Below are positions 36,709 through 45,327 of a DNA stretch of 64,000 nt, in pieces; the stretch's first letter is position 1, and each line of letters opens with the position of its first letter. The stretch covers positions 4,650,001-4,714,000 of the forward strand of contig NZ_CP146022.1 in assembly GCF_036967205.1 (NCBI RefSeq). Direction: 5' to 3'. The notes below the pieces were generated by a model. The model saw nothing but the letters and a program-made list of their open reading frames with translations, was not told the origin of the DNA and made no database searches. The stretch comes from Streptomyces sp. Q6. Lineage in GTDB: Bacteria > Actinomycetota > Actinomycetes > Streptomycetales > Streptomycetaceae. The position numbers and the translations under genes are program-made.

Positions 36709-37693
36709 CCCGGCTGCTGCACCAGGGCGAGGAACTGCGGGCACGCACGCGTGGCGGGCAGCGCGTCGTCGTCATGACGATGGGCGCCCTCCACGAGGGG
36801 CACGCCACCTTGATCCGTACGGCCCGCGAGCGCGCGGGCGCCGACGGCGAGGTCGTCGTCACCGTCTTCGTGAACCCGCTCCAGTTCGGCGCGGGCGAGG
36901 ACCTCGACCGCTACCCGCGCACCCTCGACGCCGACGTCAAGATCGCCGAACAGGCGGGCGCGGACGCCGTGTTCGCCCCCTCGGCCGACGAGGTCTACCC
37001 CGGCGGGCAGCCGCACGTGCGCATCACGGCGGGCCCGATGGGCGAACGCCTCGAAGGCGGCTCGCGCCCCGGCCACTTCGACGGCATGCTCACCGTGGTC
37101 GCCAAGCTGCTGCACCTCACCCGCGCGGACGTGGCCCTCTTCGGCCAGAAGGACGCGCAGCAGCTCGCCCTGATCCGGCGCATGGTCCGCGACCTGAACT
37201 TCGATGTGGAGATCGAGGCGGTGCCCACGGTCCGCGAGGCCGACGGCCTGGCGCTCTCCTCCCGCAACCGCTACCTCTCCCCGGACGAGCGCCGCTCCGC
37301 GCTCGCCCTGTCCCGCGCCCTGTTCGCGGGCAGCGACCGGCAGGCCGCACAGGAGGCCCTGCGCGCGCGTGCCGCCGAGAACCCCACCTCGCGCGCGCGT
37401 GCCGAGGCGCTCGGCGCGCTCGGCGAGGCCCGCGCCGCCGCCGACGCGCACGCGCTCGCCACGGCGGCGCCGGGGCTCCCTCGGCCGTCCTGGCCGCCGC
37501 CCGCCAGGTCCTCGACGAGGCCGCGCGCCTCACGCCGCCGGTCGTCCTCGACTACGTGGCCCTGGTCGACCCGGCCGACTTCACCGACGTGACCGACGAG
37601 TTCGAGGGCGACGCCGTCCTCGCCGTCGCCGCGCGCGTCGGCACCACCCGGCTGATCGACAATCTGCCCCTGACCTTCGGAGGTCACCTGTGA
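36705..37693 (+). pseudogene. panC: Pantothenate synthetase, interrupted by a frameshift
   Basis: PanC joins pantoate and beta-alanine using ATP. The HIGH-like motif is [17 protein letters not shown] near residue 25. [29 protein letters not shown] and [12 protein letters not shown] follow. After LATAAPG (about residue 257) the frame breaks. The family C-terminus ([33 protein letters not shown] to NLPLTFGGHL) is in another frame. One extra G in the GGGG run at 37472-37475 restores a 329-residue protein. As written, the first frame ends at 37592. Since the pathway is essential and neighbours are intact, a sequencing error is likely. Confidence 0.82.
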
Positions 37694-39453
37694 CCAGCAC
37701 AGGCATACGCCCGCCCCTCGACGGCGACCAGCCGGAAGAGCTCCGCGCGCGCCCCTTCCTCACCGCCCCGAGCCCCGGCTGGAACCTGGAGGCCGACGTC
37801 GTGGTCGTCGGCTCCGGCGTCGCGGGCCTCACGGCGGCGCTGCGCTGCGAGGCGGCCGGCCTGCGCACGGTCGTCGTCACCAAGGCCCGGCTCGACGACG
37901 GCTCCACGCGCTGGGCGCAGGGCGGCATCGCGGCCGCGCTCGGCGAGGGCGACACCCCCGAGGAGCACCTGGACGACACCCTGGTCGCGGGCGCGGGCCT
38001 GTGCGACGAGGAAGCGGTGCGCACCCTCGTCACCGAGGGCCCCGGCGCCGTCCGCCGCCTCATCGAGACCGGCGCCCGCTTCGACGAGACCGCCGACGGC
38101 GCCCTCGACCTGACCCGCGAGGGCGGCCACCACCGGCGCCGCATCGCGCACGCGGGCGGCGACGCGAGCGGCGCGGAGATCTCCCGCGCACTCGTCGAGG
38201 CCGTCCGCGCACGCGGTGTCCGTACGGTCGAGAACGCGCTGGTCCTGGACCTCCTCACGGACGCCGAGGGGCGCACCGCCGGCGTCTCCCTGCACGTCAT
38301 GGGCGAGGGCCAGCACGACGGCGTCGGCGCCGTCCTCGCCCCCGCCGTGGTCCTCGCGACCGGCGGCATGGGCCAGGTCTTCTCGGCGACGACGAACCCG
38401 CCCGTGTCGACCGGCGACGGCGTCGCGCTCGCCCTGCGCGCGGGCGCCGAGGTCAGCGACCTCGAATTCGTCCAGTTCCACCCGACCGTGCTCTTCCTGG
38501 GCGCGGACGCCGAGGGCCAGCAGCCGCTCGTCTCCGAGGCCGTGCGCGGCGAGGGCGCCCATCTGGTGGACGCGGACGGCGTGCGCTTCATGGTGGGCCA
38601 GCACGAACTGGCCGAGCTCGCGCCCCGCGACATCGTCGCCAAGGGCATCACGCGCCGCATGCAGGAGCTGGGCGCCGAGCACATGTACCTCGACGCGCGG
38701 CACTTCGGCGCCGAGATGTGGGAGAAGCGCTTCCCCACGATCCTCGCCGCCTGCCGCGCGCACGGCATGGACCCGATCACCGAGCCCATCCCGATCGCCC
38801 CGGCCGCGCACTACGCCTCCGGCGGCGTCCGCACCGACCTGCACGGCCGCACCACGGTGCCGGGCCTGTACGCGTGCGGCGAGGTCGCCTGCACCGGCGT
38901 GCACGGCGCGAACCGGCTGGCCTCCAACTCCCTTCTGGAGGGCCTGGTCTACGCGGAGCGCATCGCGGACGACATCCAGCGGCAGTACGCGGAGAACGGC
39001 CTGCACGCGCGCGTGCCGGCTCCGGTGGCGCACCCGCGGACCCCGACCCACCCCCTGCTGCCCGCCGAGGCCCGCTTCGCGATCCAGCGGGTGATGACGC
39101 GGGGCGCGGGCGTCCTGCGCTCCGCCGACTCCCTCGCCGAGGCCGCGGCCCAGCTGGGCCGCATCCACGCGGAGGCGGTCAACTCCCTCGCGGAGAACGG
39201 CAAGACGGCCGAGCCGGGCGTCGACACCTGGGAGGCCACCAACCTCCTGTGCGTGGCCCGCGTCCTGGTCGCCGCCGCGCGCCGCCGCGAGGAGACCCGC
39301 GGCTGCCACTGGCGCGAGGACCACCCCGACCGCGACGACGCCGACTGGCGCCGCCACATCGTCGTACGCCTCAATCCCGACCGCACTCTGGCCACGCACA
39401 CCACATCGACCGCAGACTTCCCCGCAACGGCAAAGACACCCCAGGAGCAGTGA
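37690..39453 (+). CDS. nadB: L-aspartate oxidase
   Basis: 587-residue flavoprotein that oxidises aspartate to iminoaspartate, the first step of de novo NAD synthesis. The FAD dinucleotide-binding motif is VVVGSGVAGLTAALRCE near residue 37. STRWAQGGIAAALG, GEGAHLVDADGVRFM and GEVACTGVHGANRLASNSLLEG are SDH/AspOx signatures. The C-terminal helical domain ends in WREDHPDRDDADWRRHI. GTG overlaps the panC stop by 4 nt, with AGGT upstream. No nadA gene is in the window, so it must lie elsewhere. Confidence 0.96.
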   Translation: MTSTGIRPPLDGDQPEELRARPFLTAPSPGWNLEADVVVVGSGVAGLTAALRCEAAGLRTVVVTKARLDDGSTRWAQGGIAAALGEGDTPEEHLDDTLVAGAGLCDEEAVRTLVTEGPGAVRRLIETGARFDETADGALDLTREGGHHRRRIAHAGGDASGAEISRALVEAVRARGVRTVENALVLDLLTDAEGRTAGVSLHVMGEGQHDGVGAVLAPAVVLATGGMGQVFSATTNPPVSTGDGVALALRAGAEVSDLEFVQFHPTVLFLGADAEGQQPLVSEAVRGEGAHLVDADGVRFMVGQHELAELAPRDIVAKGITRRMQELGAEHMYLDARHFGAEMWEKRFPTILAACRAHGMDPITEPIPIAPAAHYASGGVRTDLHGRTTVPGLYACGEVACTGVHGANRLASNSLLEGLVYAERIADDIQRQYAENGLHARVPAPVAHPRTPTHPLLPAEARFAIQRVMTRGAGVLRSADSLAEAAAQLGRIHAEAVNSLAENGKTAEPGVDTWEATNLLCVARVLVAAARRREETRGCHWREDHPDRDDADWRRHIVVRLNPDRTLATHTTSTADFPATAKTPQEQ

Positions 39454-39458
39454 CCGAC

Positions 39459-40436
39459 GTGAGCGCCACCCCCGATCTCCCCCTGGCGAACTCCTGTGGC
39501 GACGGCTGCGGCTGCGCCTCCGAGGGCGCCGACGACGCGATGGAGTGCGGCCTCGACCCGTCGCTCGCCCAGCTCCTGCTCGACGCGGGCCTGCACCCGG
39601 TCGAGATCGAGGACATCGCCCACATGGCGATCGCCGAGGACCTCGACGGCGGCGTGGACGTCACCACGGTCGCCACGATCCCCGAGGAGGCCGTCGCCAC
39701 CGCCGACTTCACGGCCCGTGAGGGCGGCGTCGTGGCGGGCCTGCGCGTCGCCGAGGCGATCATCTCCGTAGTGGCCACCGACGAGTTCGAGGTCGAGCGG
39801 CACGCCGAGGACGGTGACACGGTGGAGGCCGGGCAGAAGCTCCTCTCCGTCACCACCCGCACCCGCGACCTGCTCACCGCGGAGCGCAGCGCGCTCAACC
39901 TGCTGTGCCGCCTGTCCGGCATCGCGACGGCCACGCGCGCGTGGGCGGACGCGCTGGACGGGACGAAGGCGAAGGTCCGCGACACCCGCAAGACGACGCC
40001 GGGCCTGCGCAGCCTGGAGAAGTACGCGGTCCGGATGGGCGGCGGCGTCAACCACCGCATGTCCCTGTCGGACGCGGCCCTGGTCAAGGACAACCACGTC
40101 GTCGCGGCGGGCGGCGTCGCGGCGGCCTTCCAGGCCGTGCGCGACCGCTTCCCGGGCCTGGCGATCGAGGTCGAGGTCGACACGCTGCACCAGCTGCGCG
40201 AGGTCCTCGACGCGGGCGCCGACCTGATCCTCCTGGACAACTTCACGCCCGGCGAGACCGAGGAGGCCGTGGCGCTCACGGACGGCCGCGCGCTCCTGGA
40301 GTCCTCGGGCCGCCTCACCCTGGAGAACGCGCGGGCGTACGCGAAGACCGGCGTCGACTTCCTCGCGGTCGGGGCCCTGACGCACTCCTCGCCGATCCTC
40401 GACATCGGTCTCGACCTGCGCGAGGCGGCGCTCTGA
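39459..40436 (+). CDS. nadC: Quinolinate phosphoribosyltransferase (carboxylating)
   Basis: 325-residue enzyme that converts quinolinate and PRPP to nicotinate mononucleotide. Conserved segments include IAEDLDGGVDVTTVATIPEE, TAERSALNLLCRLSGIAT, RDTRKTTPGLRSLEKYAVRMGGGVNHRMSLSDAALVKDNH (active site) and DLILLDNFTPGE. An N-terminal extension holds a cysteine cluster (CGDGCGC, then a Cys about 12 residues on) not usual in NadC. I chose GTG at 39459; GTG at 39450 is an alternative but lies only 2 nt after AGGAG. It is coupled to nadB and coaX. Confidence 0.94.
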   Translation: MSATPDLPLANSCGDGCGCASEGADDAMECGLDPSLAQLLLDAGLHPVEIEDIAHMAIAEDLDGGVDVTTVATIPEEAVATADFTAREGGVVAGLRVAEAIISVVATDEFEVERHAEDGDTVEAGQKLLSVTTRTRDLLTAERSALNLLCRLSGIATATRAWADALDGTKAKVRDTRKTTPGLRSLEKYAVRMGGGVNHRMSLSDAALVKDNHVVAAGGVAAAFQAVRDRFPGLAIEVEVDTLHQLREVLDAGADLILLDNFTPGETEEAVALTDGRALLESSGRLTLENARAYAKTGVDFLAVGALTHSSPILDIGLDLREAAL

Positions 40437-41233
40437 TGCTGCTCACCATCGACGTGGGCAACACCCACACGGTCCTCGGCCTGTTCGACGGCGAGGAGAT
40501 CATCGAGCACTGGCGCATCTCCACGGACGCGCGCCGCACCGCCGACGAACTCGCCGTCCTGCTCCAGGGCCTGATGGGCATGCACCCGCTGCTCGGCGAC
40601 GAACTCGGCGACGGCATCGACGGCATCGCGATCTGCGCGACCGTGCCCTCCGTCCTGCACGAGCTGCGCGAGGTGACCCGCCGCTACTACGGCGACGTCC
40701 CCGCCGTCCTGGTCGAGCCCGGTGTCAAGACCGGCGTCCCGATCCTCATGGACAACCCCAAGGAGGTCGGCGCGGACCGCATCATCAACGCGGTCGCGGC
40801 CGTCGAGCTCTACGGCGGCCCGGCGATCGTCGTCGACTTCGGTACGGCGACGACGTTCGACGCGGTCTCCGCGCGCGGCGAGTACGTGGGCGGCGTGATC
40901 GCCCCCGGCATCGAGATCTCCGTCGAGGCCCTCGGGGTGCGCGGCGCCCAGCTGCGCAAGATCGAACTGGCCCGGCCGCGCAGCGTCATCGGCAAGAACA
41001 CCGTCGAGGCGATGCAGGCCGGCATCGTCTACGGCTTCGCGGGCCAGGTCGACGGCGTCGTGAACCGGATGGCGCGCGAACTCGCGAGCGACCCGGACGA
41101 CGTCACCGTCATCGCGACCGGCGGCCTCGCGCCCATGGTCCTCGGCGAGGCCTCCGTCATCGACGAGCACGAGCCGTGGCTGACCCTGATCGGACTCCGC
41201 CTGGTGTACGAGCGCAACGTGTCGCGCAGCTGA
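40436..41233 (+). CDS. coaX: Type III pantothenate kinase
   Basis: 265-residue ASKHA-fold kinase that phosphorylates pantothenate, the first step to coenzyme A. The N-terminus MLLTIDVGNTHTVLGLFDG is the phosphate-1 motif; VDFGTATTFDAV near residue 137 and VIATGGLAP near 230 are the other ATP contacts. GADRIINAVAAVELYGGPAIVVDFG is characteristic. The ATG shares one base with the nadC stop (TGATG). It closes the operon DUF2520-panC-nadB-nadC-coaX, linking CoA and NAD synthesis. Confidence 0.96.
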   Translation: MLLTIDVGNTHTVLGLFDGEEIIEHWRISTDARRTADELAVLLQGLMGMHPLLGDELGDGIDGIAICATVPSVLHELREVTRRYYGDVPAVLVEPGVKTGVPILMDNPKEVGADRIINAVAAVELYGGPAIVVDFGTATTFDAVSARGEYVGGVIAPGIEISVEALGVRGAQLRKIELARPRSVIGKNTVEAMQAGIVYGFAGQVDGVVNRMARELASDPDDVTVIATGGLAPMVLGEASVIDEHEPWLTLIGLRLVYERNVSRS

Positions 41234-41259
41234 CAGCCGCACCGACTTCCGGGGGGAAC

Positions 41260-42825
41260 ATGCAGGTCCTACGCCGATGGGGCGCGGTCGTCGCCGTCCT
41301 GGCCGCGACGCTGCTCGGTACGCCGGTCACGGCGGCCGGAGCGGCCGACCCGGTGGTCGACCTGGAGGTGCCGGGGACCGGGTACCTCACGCAGCGCGGC
41401 ATCGGCCCGACCGGCGGCTACCGCGTCTGGCTCGATCCGCGGCCGGGCGCGGGCCGGTCGTCACAGGCCGACGTCACGCTGACCGTCGACGCCACGGACC
41501 TCGCGGGCGTCGCGCGGCTGCGGACCCGGCGCGAGTGCGGCGACCACACCTGGACGACCGAGGTGTTCACCTGCGCCCTGGGCACCCTCACGAGCGGGGG
41601 GCGGAACTACCCGGACGCCCTCTACATCGAGGCCGCGCCGGGCGCCGCCAAGGGCAGTCATGGCACGCTCCGCTACACCTTCAGCGCCCCCGGCGGCGCG
41701 GACGCCACGTTCGAGACCGACGTCCAGGTCGCGGGCCCCGACCTGCGCGAGCGCGTCGAGAAGCCCCGCACGACCGTCACCGCGGGGAGGAGTTTCGACT
41801 TCACGCCGCGGCTGCGCAACGCGGGTCGTTCCCCGGCCCGCGGCTTCGTGGTGCAGTTCGAGAGCGCCTTCGTGCATTTCCGTACGGAATACAGCAATTG
41901 CCGGTACGCGCCCGAACGCTGGGCCGTCTGCCGGTTCGACGAGACCCTCGAACCGGGGCAGGCCTACGCGTTCGACGGGCCGGTCGGCGTCGGCGTACCG
42001 GATTCGATGCTGAACGGTTCCTTCACGTACTCGGCTCGTCTGATCGACCCCTCCGGCGTCCCGCTGACCGGTATGGGAGCCGCCCCCGGCGACGACGAGG
42101 GCATGACACGCGGCACGGGACCGAAGCTGTCGGTCCGCCCGGTCGACGGCGGCGCGCGGGGCTACGGCGACGCGTACGAGCCGGGCACCGTGAAACTCCG
42201 CACCTCCCAGACGGCCGACCTGCGGGCGACCACGAGCACCCTGACGGGCCGGACCGGGCAGACGGTCGACCTGAAGGTCGCCGTGCACAACGCGGGCCCC
42301 GGCCGCGTCGCCGGCGCCTACCTGGCGGTCACGCCCCCGGAGGGCACCACGATCGTCGAGCCGACCCCGCCGCCGGACCCGGACGGTGAGCTGGAATGGC
42401 AGTGGGAGTGCTCCGGCCGGAAGAACACCACGCACTACTGCGATCCCGACCGCGCCCTGGAACCCGGCGACACCTGGGAGACGACCCTCCAGGTCCGGAT
42501 CGTCGAGCGGGTGCGCGCCGCCGAGGGCCGCCTGGAGGTGCGCGAGGACCCCAAGCGCCCGGCGAACGACCCGAAGCGCGGCGACAACGTGGTCCCGATC
42601 AGGATCGACGCCACCGGCGGCCCCCTGGTCGAACCCACCACGCACCCCACGCCGCTCCCGACCGCGGCCGGCGCGGCGGCGGACACGCGCGGCGGTGGCC
42701 CCGGCGGCGGCACGATCGCGGCGGCCGCGCTGCTCGCTCTCGTCGTGTTGTCGGGATTCCTGCTCTGGTGGGTGAAAAGCCGCCGCGCCCGCGCATCCGG
42801 GAATTCATTGAAATTGTCTGATTAG
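41260..42825 (+). CDS. Secreted, membrane-anchored surface protein with Ig-like/DUF11-type repeats
   Basis: 521-residue protein. A signal peptide (residues 1-28, VLRRWGAVVAVLAATLLGTPVTAAGAA) is followed by beta-rich repeats, with TGQTVDLKVAVHNAGPGRVAGAYLAVTPPEGTTI near residue 350 typical of DUF11/CARDB modules. Two Cys pairs are visible. A Pro/Thr linker leads to a single C-terminal membrane helix (IAAAALLALVVLSGFLLWWV) and a short basic tail, so it is anchored by the C-terminus without an obvious LPXTG. GGGGGG precedes the ATG. It starts 27 nt after coaX, but its function is unknown. Confidence 0.82.
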   Translation: MQVLRRWGAVVAVLAATLLGTPVTAAGAADPVVDLEVPGTGYLTQRGIGPTGGYRVWLDPRPGAGRSSQADVTLTVDATDLAGVARLRTRRECGDHTWTTEVFTCALGTLTSGGRNYPDALYIEAAPGAAKGSHGTLRYTFSAPGGADATFETDVQVAGPDLRERVEKPRTTVTAGRSFDFTPRLRNAGRSPARGFVVQFESAFVHFRTEYSNCRYAPERWAVCRFDETLEPGQAYAFDGPVGVGVPDSMLNGSFTYSARLIDPSGVPLTGMGAAPGDDEGMTRGTGPKLSVRPVDGGARGYGDAYEPGTVKLRTSQTADLRATTSTLTGRTGQTVDLKVAVHNAGPGRVAGAYLAVTPPEGTTIVEPTPPPDPDGELEWQWECSGRKNTTHYCDPDRALEPGDTWETTLQVRIVERVRAAEGRLEVREDPKRPANDPKRGDNVVPIRIDATGGPLVEPTTHPTPLPTAAGAAADTRGGGPGGGTIAAAALLALVVLSGFLLWWVKSRRARASGNSLKLSD

Positions 42826-42841
42826 CCCGTATTGTCACCTC

Positions 42842-43438
42842 ATGCCCACGCCCTACGGAAACCGCGGCGGCATGGCGTTCGGTGCAGAAGAGCTGCGTGT
42901 GCTCCGACGCGCCCTCGCCCTCGCCCTCCACCCCGCCCCCGCCTCGGACACGGACGTCCGGGACTGTCTGCGACTCGCGGAGTCGGTCGACGAGACCACG
43001 CGGGAGGCCGCCCGCCAGCGGGCCTTCCTGCTCGCCGACCTCGACCGCTACCGAGGGGCCCTGCCCGGCTCCGTCACCGGTTATCTGAGCCTCCTCACGG
43101 ACGCTCTGGCGGCGGGCCACCAGCCCGGCGTCGACGACCTCTCGGCCCTGCGCGCCCTGCGCGGCAACCCCGCGGCCGCGGCCCTCCTCGACCGCTGCCG
43201 CGCCCTGGCCGAACAGGGCGTCAGGGACCGACTGGAGGCGCGCCACCGCCCACGCGTCCCGGCCTCCCGTACGCGACTGCTCGCGCTGCCCGGCGGCCTC
43301 CTCGACGCCGCCGACCAGCCGGCGGCGCCCCGCCCCGGCACCCCGCCGCGCCCGGTCCCCACCCCGGCCGAGGTCTTCCCGCCCAAGCGCCGCCCGGTCC
43401 AGCCCCCGGCCCCACCGCAGCAGTGGGCGGCGGGGTAG
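42842..43438 (+). CDS. Hypothetical protein, alpha-helical with Pro-rich tail
   Basis: 198-residue cytosolic-looking protein. Residues 1-125 are predicted mainly helical (GAEELRVLRRALALALHPAP, DDLSALRALRGNPAAAALLDRCRALAEQGVRDRLEARHRPR); the last 60 are Pro-rich (PRPGTPPRPVPTPAEVFPPKRRPVQPPAPPQQ). No domain or motif is recognised and it has no membrane segment. It starts 17 nt after the surface protein gene and 14 nt before the next small gene, so the three may form an operon. Codon use is typical of the window. Confidence 0.7.
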   Translation: MPTPYGNRGGMAFGAEELRVLRRALALALHPAPASDTDVRDCLRLAESVDETTREAARQRAFLLADLDRYRGALPGSVTGYLSLLTDALAAGHQPGVDDLSALRALRGNPAAAALLDRCRALAEQGVRDRLEARHRPRVPASRTRLLALPGGLLDAADQPAAPRPGTPPRPVPTPAEVFPPKRRPVQPPAPPQQWAAG

Positions 43439-43451
43439 CTACTCTGGAGCC

Positions 43452-43640
43452 ATGGACTACGTCTCCGCGCTCGTGCCCCCGGTAGTGATGGCCGCGTTCT
43501 TCATCGGCCTCATCGTGACGATCGTGAAGTCGCAGGGCGGCGACCGCAAGGCCAAGGAGGACGCGGCCGTGGACGCCGCGATCGCCCGCGCCGAGGCCGC
43601 CCGCCAGAGCGGCGTGAAGCAGGGGCCGGCCGGGGCCTGA
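43452..43640 (+). CDS. Small single-pass membrane protein
   Basis: 62-residue protein with one N-terminal membrane helix (SALVPPVVMAAFFIGLIVTIV, residues 5-25) and a highly charged helical cytoplasmic tail (KSQGGDRKAKEDAAVDAAIARAEAARQ). The function is unknown. A strong terminator follows 28 nt downstream, which closes this unit. The start is ATG, preceded by GGAG at a short distance. Confidence 0.75.
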   Translation: MDYVSALVPPVVMAAFFIGLIVTIVKSQGGDRKAKEDAAVDAAIARAEAARQSGVKQGPAGA

Positions 43641-43667
43641 CCCGCCGCGACCAGCGCGAGGACAGTG

Positions 43668-43695
43668 AAAGGGGCGCCCATCGGGCGCCCCTTTT
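43668..43695 (+). terminator. Strong hairpin terminator
   Basis: AAAGGGGCGCCC / GGGCGCCCCTTT is a perfect 12-bp stem with a 3-nt loop, ending in TTTT. It begins 28 nt after the small membrane protein gene. Confidence 0.9.
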
Positions 43696-43764
43696 GTCAT
43701 TGATTGACCGGTCGGCGCCACGTCCGACGCTGAATTACCGACTTCTCCCACTATTGTGCTGCTC

Positions 43765-44169
43765 GTGCCGCGCCCCTTGGGAGAACTCGAAGACGCAGTG
43801 ATGACACGGGTGTGGAAGTGGAACCGCCCGGTGACGGTGAGAGAAGTCCTGGAGGACCTTCAGCAGGAACGGTCCATCGCCTACACGACGGTCATGACCG
43901 TATTGGACAATCTCCATCAGAAGGGCTGGGTACGCCGCGAGGCGGAAGGCCGGGCCTATCGATATGAGGCCGTCTCCACCCGGGCCGCCTACTCGGCGGC
44001 ACTGATGAACGAGGCCTGGGCGCAGAGCGACAACCCCGCCGCCGCGCTCGTCGCGTTCTTCGGCATGATGTCGTCCCAGCAGCGCGAAGCGCTCAGGGAC
44101 GCCATGCGTATCGTTCAGCCCGAAGTGCCGTCGGCCCCCGGGGAAGCGGGCGGCGAGGCCGGGCGATAG
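43765..44169 (+). CDS. BlaI/MecI/CopY-family transcriptional repressor
   Basis: 134-residue winged-helix protein: MPRPLGELEDAVMTRVWKWNRPVTVREVLEDLQQERSIAYTTVMTVLDNLHQKGWVRREAEGRAYRYEAV is the whole DNA-binding domain, followed by a short dimerisation helix. BlaI proteins repress beta-lactamase or other stress genes and are removed by a BlaR1-type protease; no such partner is in the window. Starts at 43756 (GTG) and 43765 (GTG) are both possible. I prefer 43765 from family length. No Shine-Dalgarno sequence is visible, so translation may be leaderless. Confidence 0.88.
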   Translation: MPRPLGELEDAVMTRVWKWNRPVTVREVLEDLQQERSIAYTTVMTVLDNLHQKGWVRREAEGRAYRYEAVSTRAAYSAALMNEAWAQSDNPAAALVAFFGMMSSQQREALRDAMRIVQPEVPSAPGEAGGEAGR

Positions 44170-44178
44170 CGTCCGGTC

Positions 44179-44739
44179 ATGCCAGCAGAGCTCCCCGAAG
44201 TCGGCCCGGTCGTCGAATCCGCCGCTAAAGCACTCACCGTACGCAGGGCACGCACCGCCGATGTACCCGCGGTGCGCAGCCTCCTCGACGCGTACAGCCG
44301 ACAGGGGATCCTGCTCGACAAAGCCACCGTGACGCTTTACGAGGACATCCAGGAGTTCTGGGTCGCGGAACGCGATGACAACGCCGAGGTCGTCGGCTGC
44401 GGCGCACTGCACATCATGTGGGAAGACCTGGCGGAAGTCCGCACACTCGCGGTGAATCCACAGGTCAAGGGTGCCGGTGTGGGACATCAGGTCCTGGAGA
44501 AGCTGCTTCAGACCGCGCGCTGGATCGGCGTTCGGCGCGTTTTCTGTCTCACCTTCGAAGTCGAGTTCTTCACCAAGCACGGCTTCGTGGAGATCGGCGA
44601 GACACCCGTCGATACGGTTGACACCGATGTCTACAGCGAGCTGCTGCGTTCCTATGACGAGGGCGTCGCCGAGTTCCTCGGTCTCGAACGAGTGAAACCG
44701 AACACCTTGGGCAACAGCCGGATGCTTCTGCATCTGTGA
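44179..44739 (+). CDS. argA: N-acetylglutamate synthase (amino-acid N-acetyltransferase)
   Basis: 186-residue GNAT enzyme of the short actinobacterial N-acetylglutamate synthase class. TVRRARTADVPAVRSLLDAYSRQGILLDK near the start, WVAERDDNAEVVGCGALHIMWEDLAEVRTLAVNP, and the acetyl-CoA loop VKGAGVGHQVLEKLL near residue 97 define the fold. FTKHGFVEIGETP follows. The enzyme opens arginine synthesis by acetylating glutamate. It starts 9 nt after the BlaI-type gene, so the two are probably co-transcribed. It has no amino-acid-kinase domain. Confidence 0.85.
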   Translation: MPAELPEVGPVVESAAKALTVRRARTADVPAVRSLLDAYSRQGILLDKATVTLYEDIQEFWVAERDDNAEVVGCGALHIMWEDLAEVRTLAVNPQVKGAGVGHQVLEKLLQTARWIGVRRVFCLTFEVEFFTKHGFVEIGETPVDTVDTDVYSELLRSYDEGVAEFLGLERVKPNTLGNSRMLLHL

Positions 44740-44828
44740 TCGCCGAGGTCCGGTATTTCGGCAACGCCGCCGGGGCCGGTTCCCTATGTCCGAAACGCGC
44801 ATGTTTTCGGTCCTGATGGGCATCGTTC

Positions 44829-44852
44829 AGATCCGGGATCCGTCCCGGATCT
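44829..44852. repeat. Inverted repeat upstream of lsr2
   Basis: AGATCCGGGA and TCCCGGATCT, perfect 10-bp arms with a 4-bp centre, lie 90 bp after argA. A T-rich tract follows about 12 nt later, so it could be a weak terminator or an operator. Confidence 0.5.
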
Positions 44853-44892
44853 CAGCCAGGGGTTTGTGTTTTTCCGGCAAAAGCGGTTTGCT

Positions 44893-44921
44893 TTCCGAGG
44901 TACTGCAGTACTGCATATAAC
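44893..44921 (+). promoter_or_regulatory. Probable lsr2 promoter with palindrome in the spacer
   Basis: TTCCGA (44893-44898), 17 bp, then TATAAC (44916-44921), an unusually AT-rich -10 for this genome. The spacer holds the perfect palindrome GTACTGCAGTAC (44900-44911), a possible operator. It lies about 70 bp before the lsr2 start. Confidence 0.55.
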
Positions 44922-44991
44922 AAGGGGACGACGAAACAGCGACCGTGGTCGCGGGGGGTCGTCCCTTCAGATATCGATGAAAGGAAATCCG

Positions 44992-45327
44992 GTGGCACAG
45001 AAGGTTCAGGTCCTTCTTGTCGATGACCTCGACGGTGGCGAGGCGGACGAGACCGTGACGTTCGCGCTCGACGGCAAGACCTACGAGATCGACCTCACCA
45101 CCGCCAACGCGGACAAGCTCCGTGGTCTCCTCGACGCGTACGTCAAGGGCGGCCGTCGCACCGGTGGCCGCGCAGCGGGCGGTCGGGGCAAGGCGCGCGC
45201 CGCGTCCGGCGGCAACCAGGACACCGCGCTGATCCGCGCCTGGGCGAAGGAGAACGGCCACGAGGTCAACGACCGCGGCCGCGTTCCCCAGGCGATCCGT
45301 GAGGCTTACGAGAAGGCCAACGGCTGA
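44992..45327 (+). CDS. lsr2: Lsr2 nucleoid-associated xenogeneic silencer
   Basis: 111-residue H-NS-like protein. The N-terminal dimerisation domain is MAQKVQVLLVDDLDGGEADETVTFALDGKTYEIDLT; a Gly/Arg/Ala linker follows, and the C-terminal AT-hook-like DNA-binding domain ends in IRAWAKENGHEVNDRGRVPQAIREAYEKANG, with RGR as the minor-groove contact. Lsr2 silences AT-rich, horizontally acquired genes. The GTG at 44992 has AAAGGAA upstream. Its 3' end overlaps the convergent gene by 22 nt. Confidence 0.95.
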   Translation: MAQKVQVLLVDDLDGGEADETVTFALDGKTYEIDLTTANADKLRGLLDAYVKGGRRTGGRAAGGRGKARAASGGNQDTALIRAWAKENGHEVNDRGRVPQAIREAYEKANG

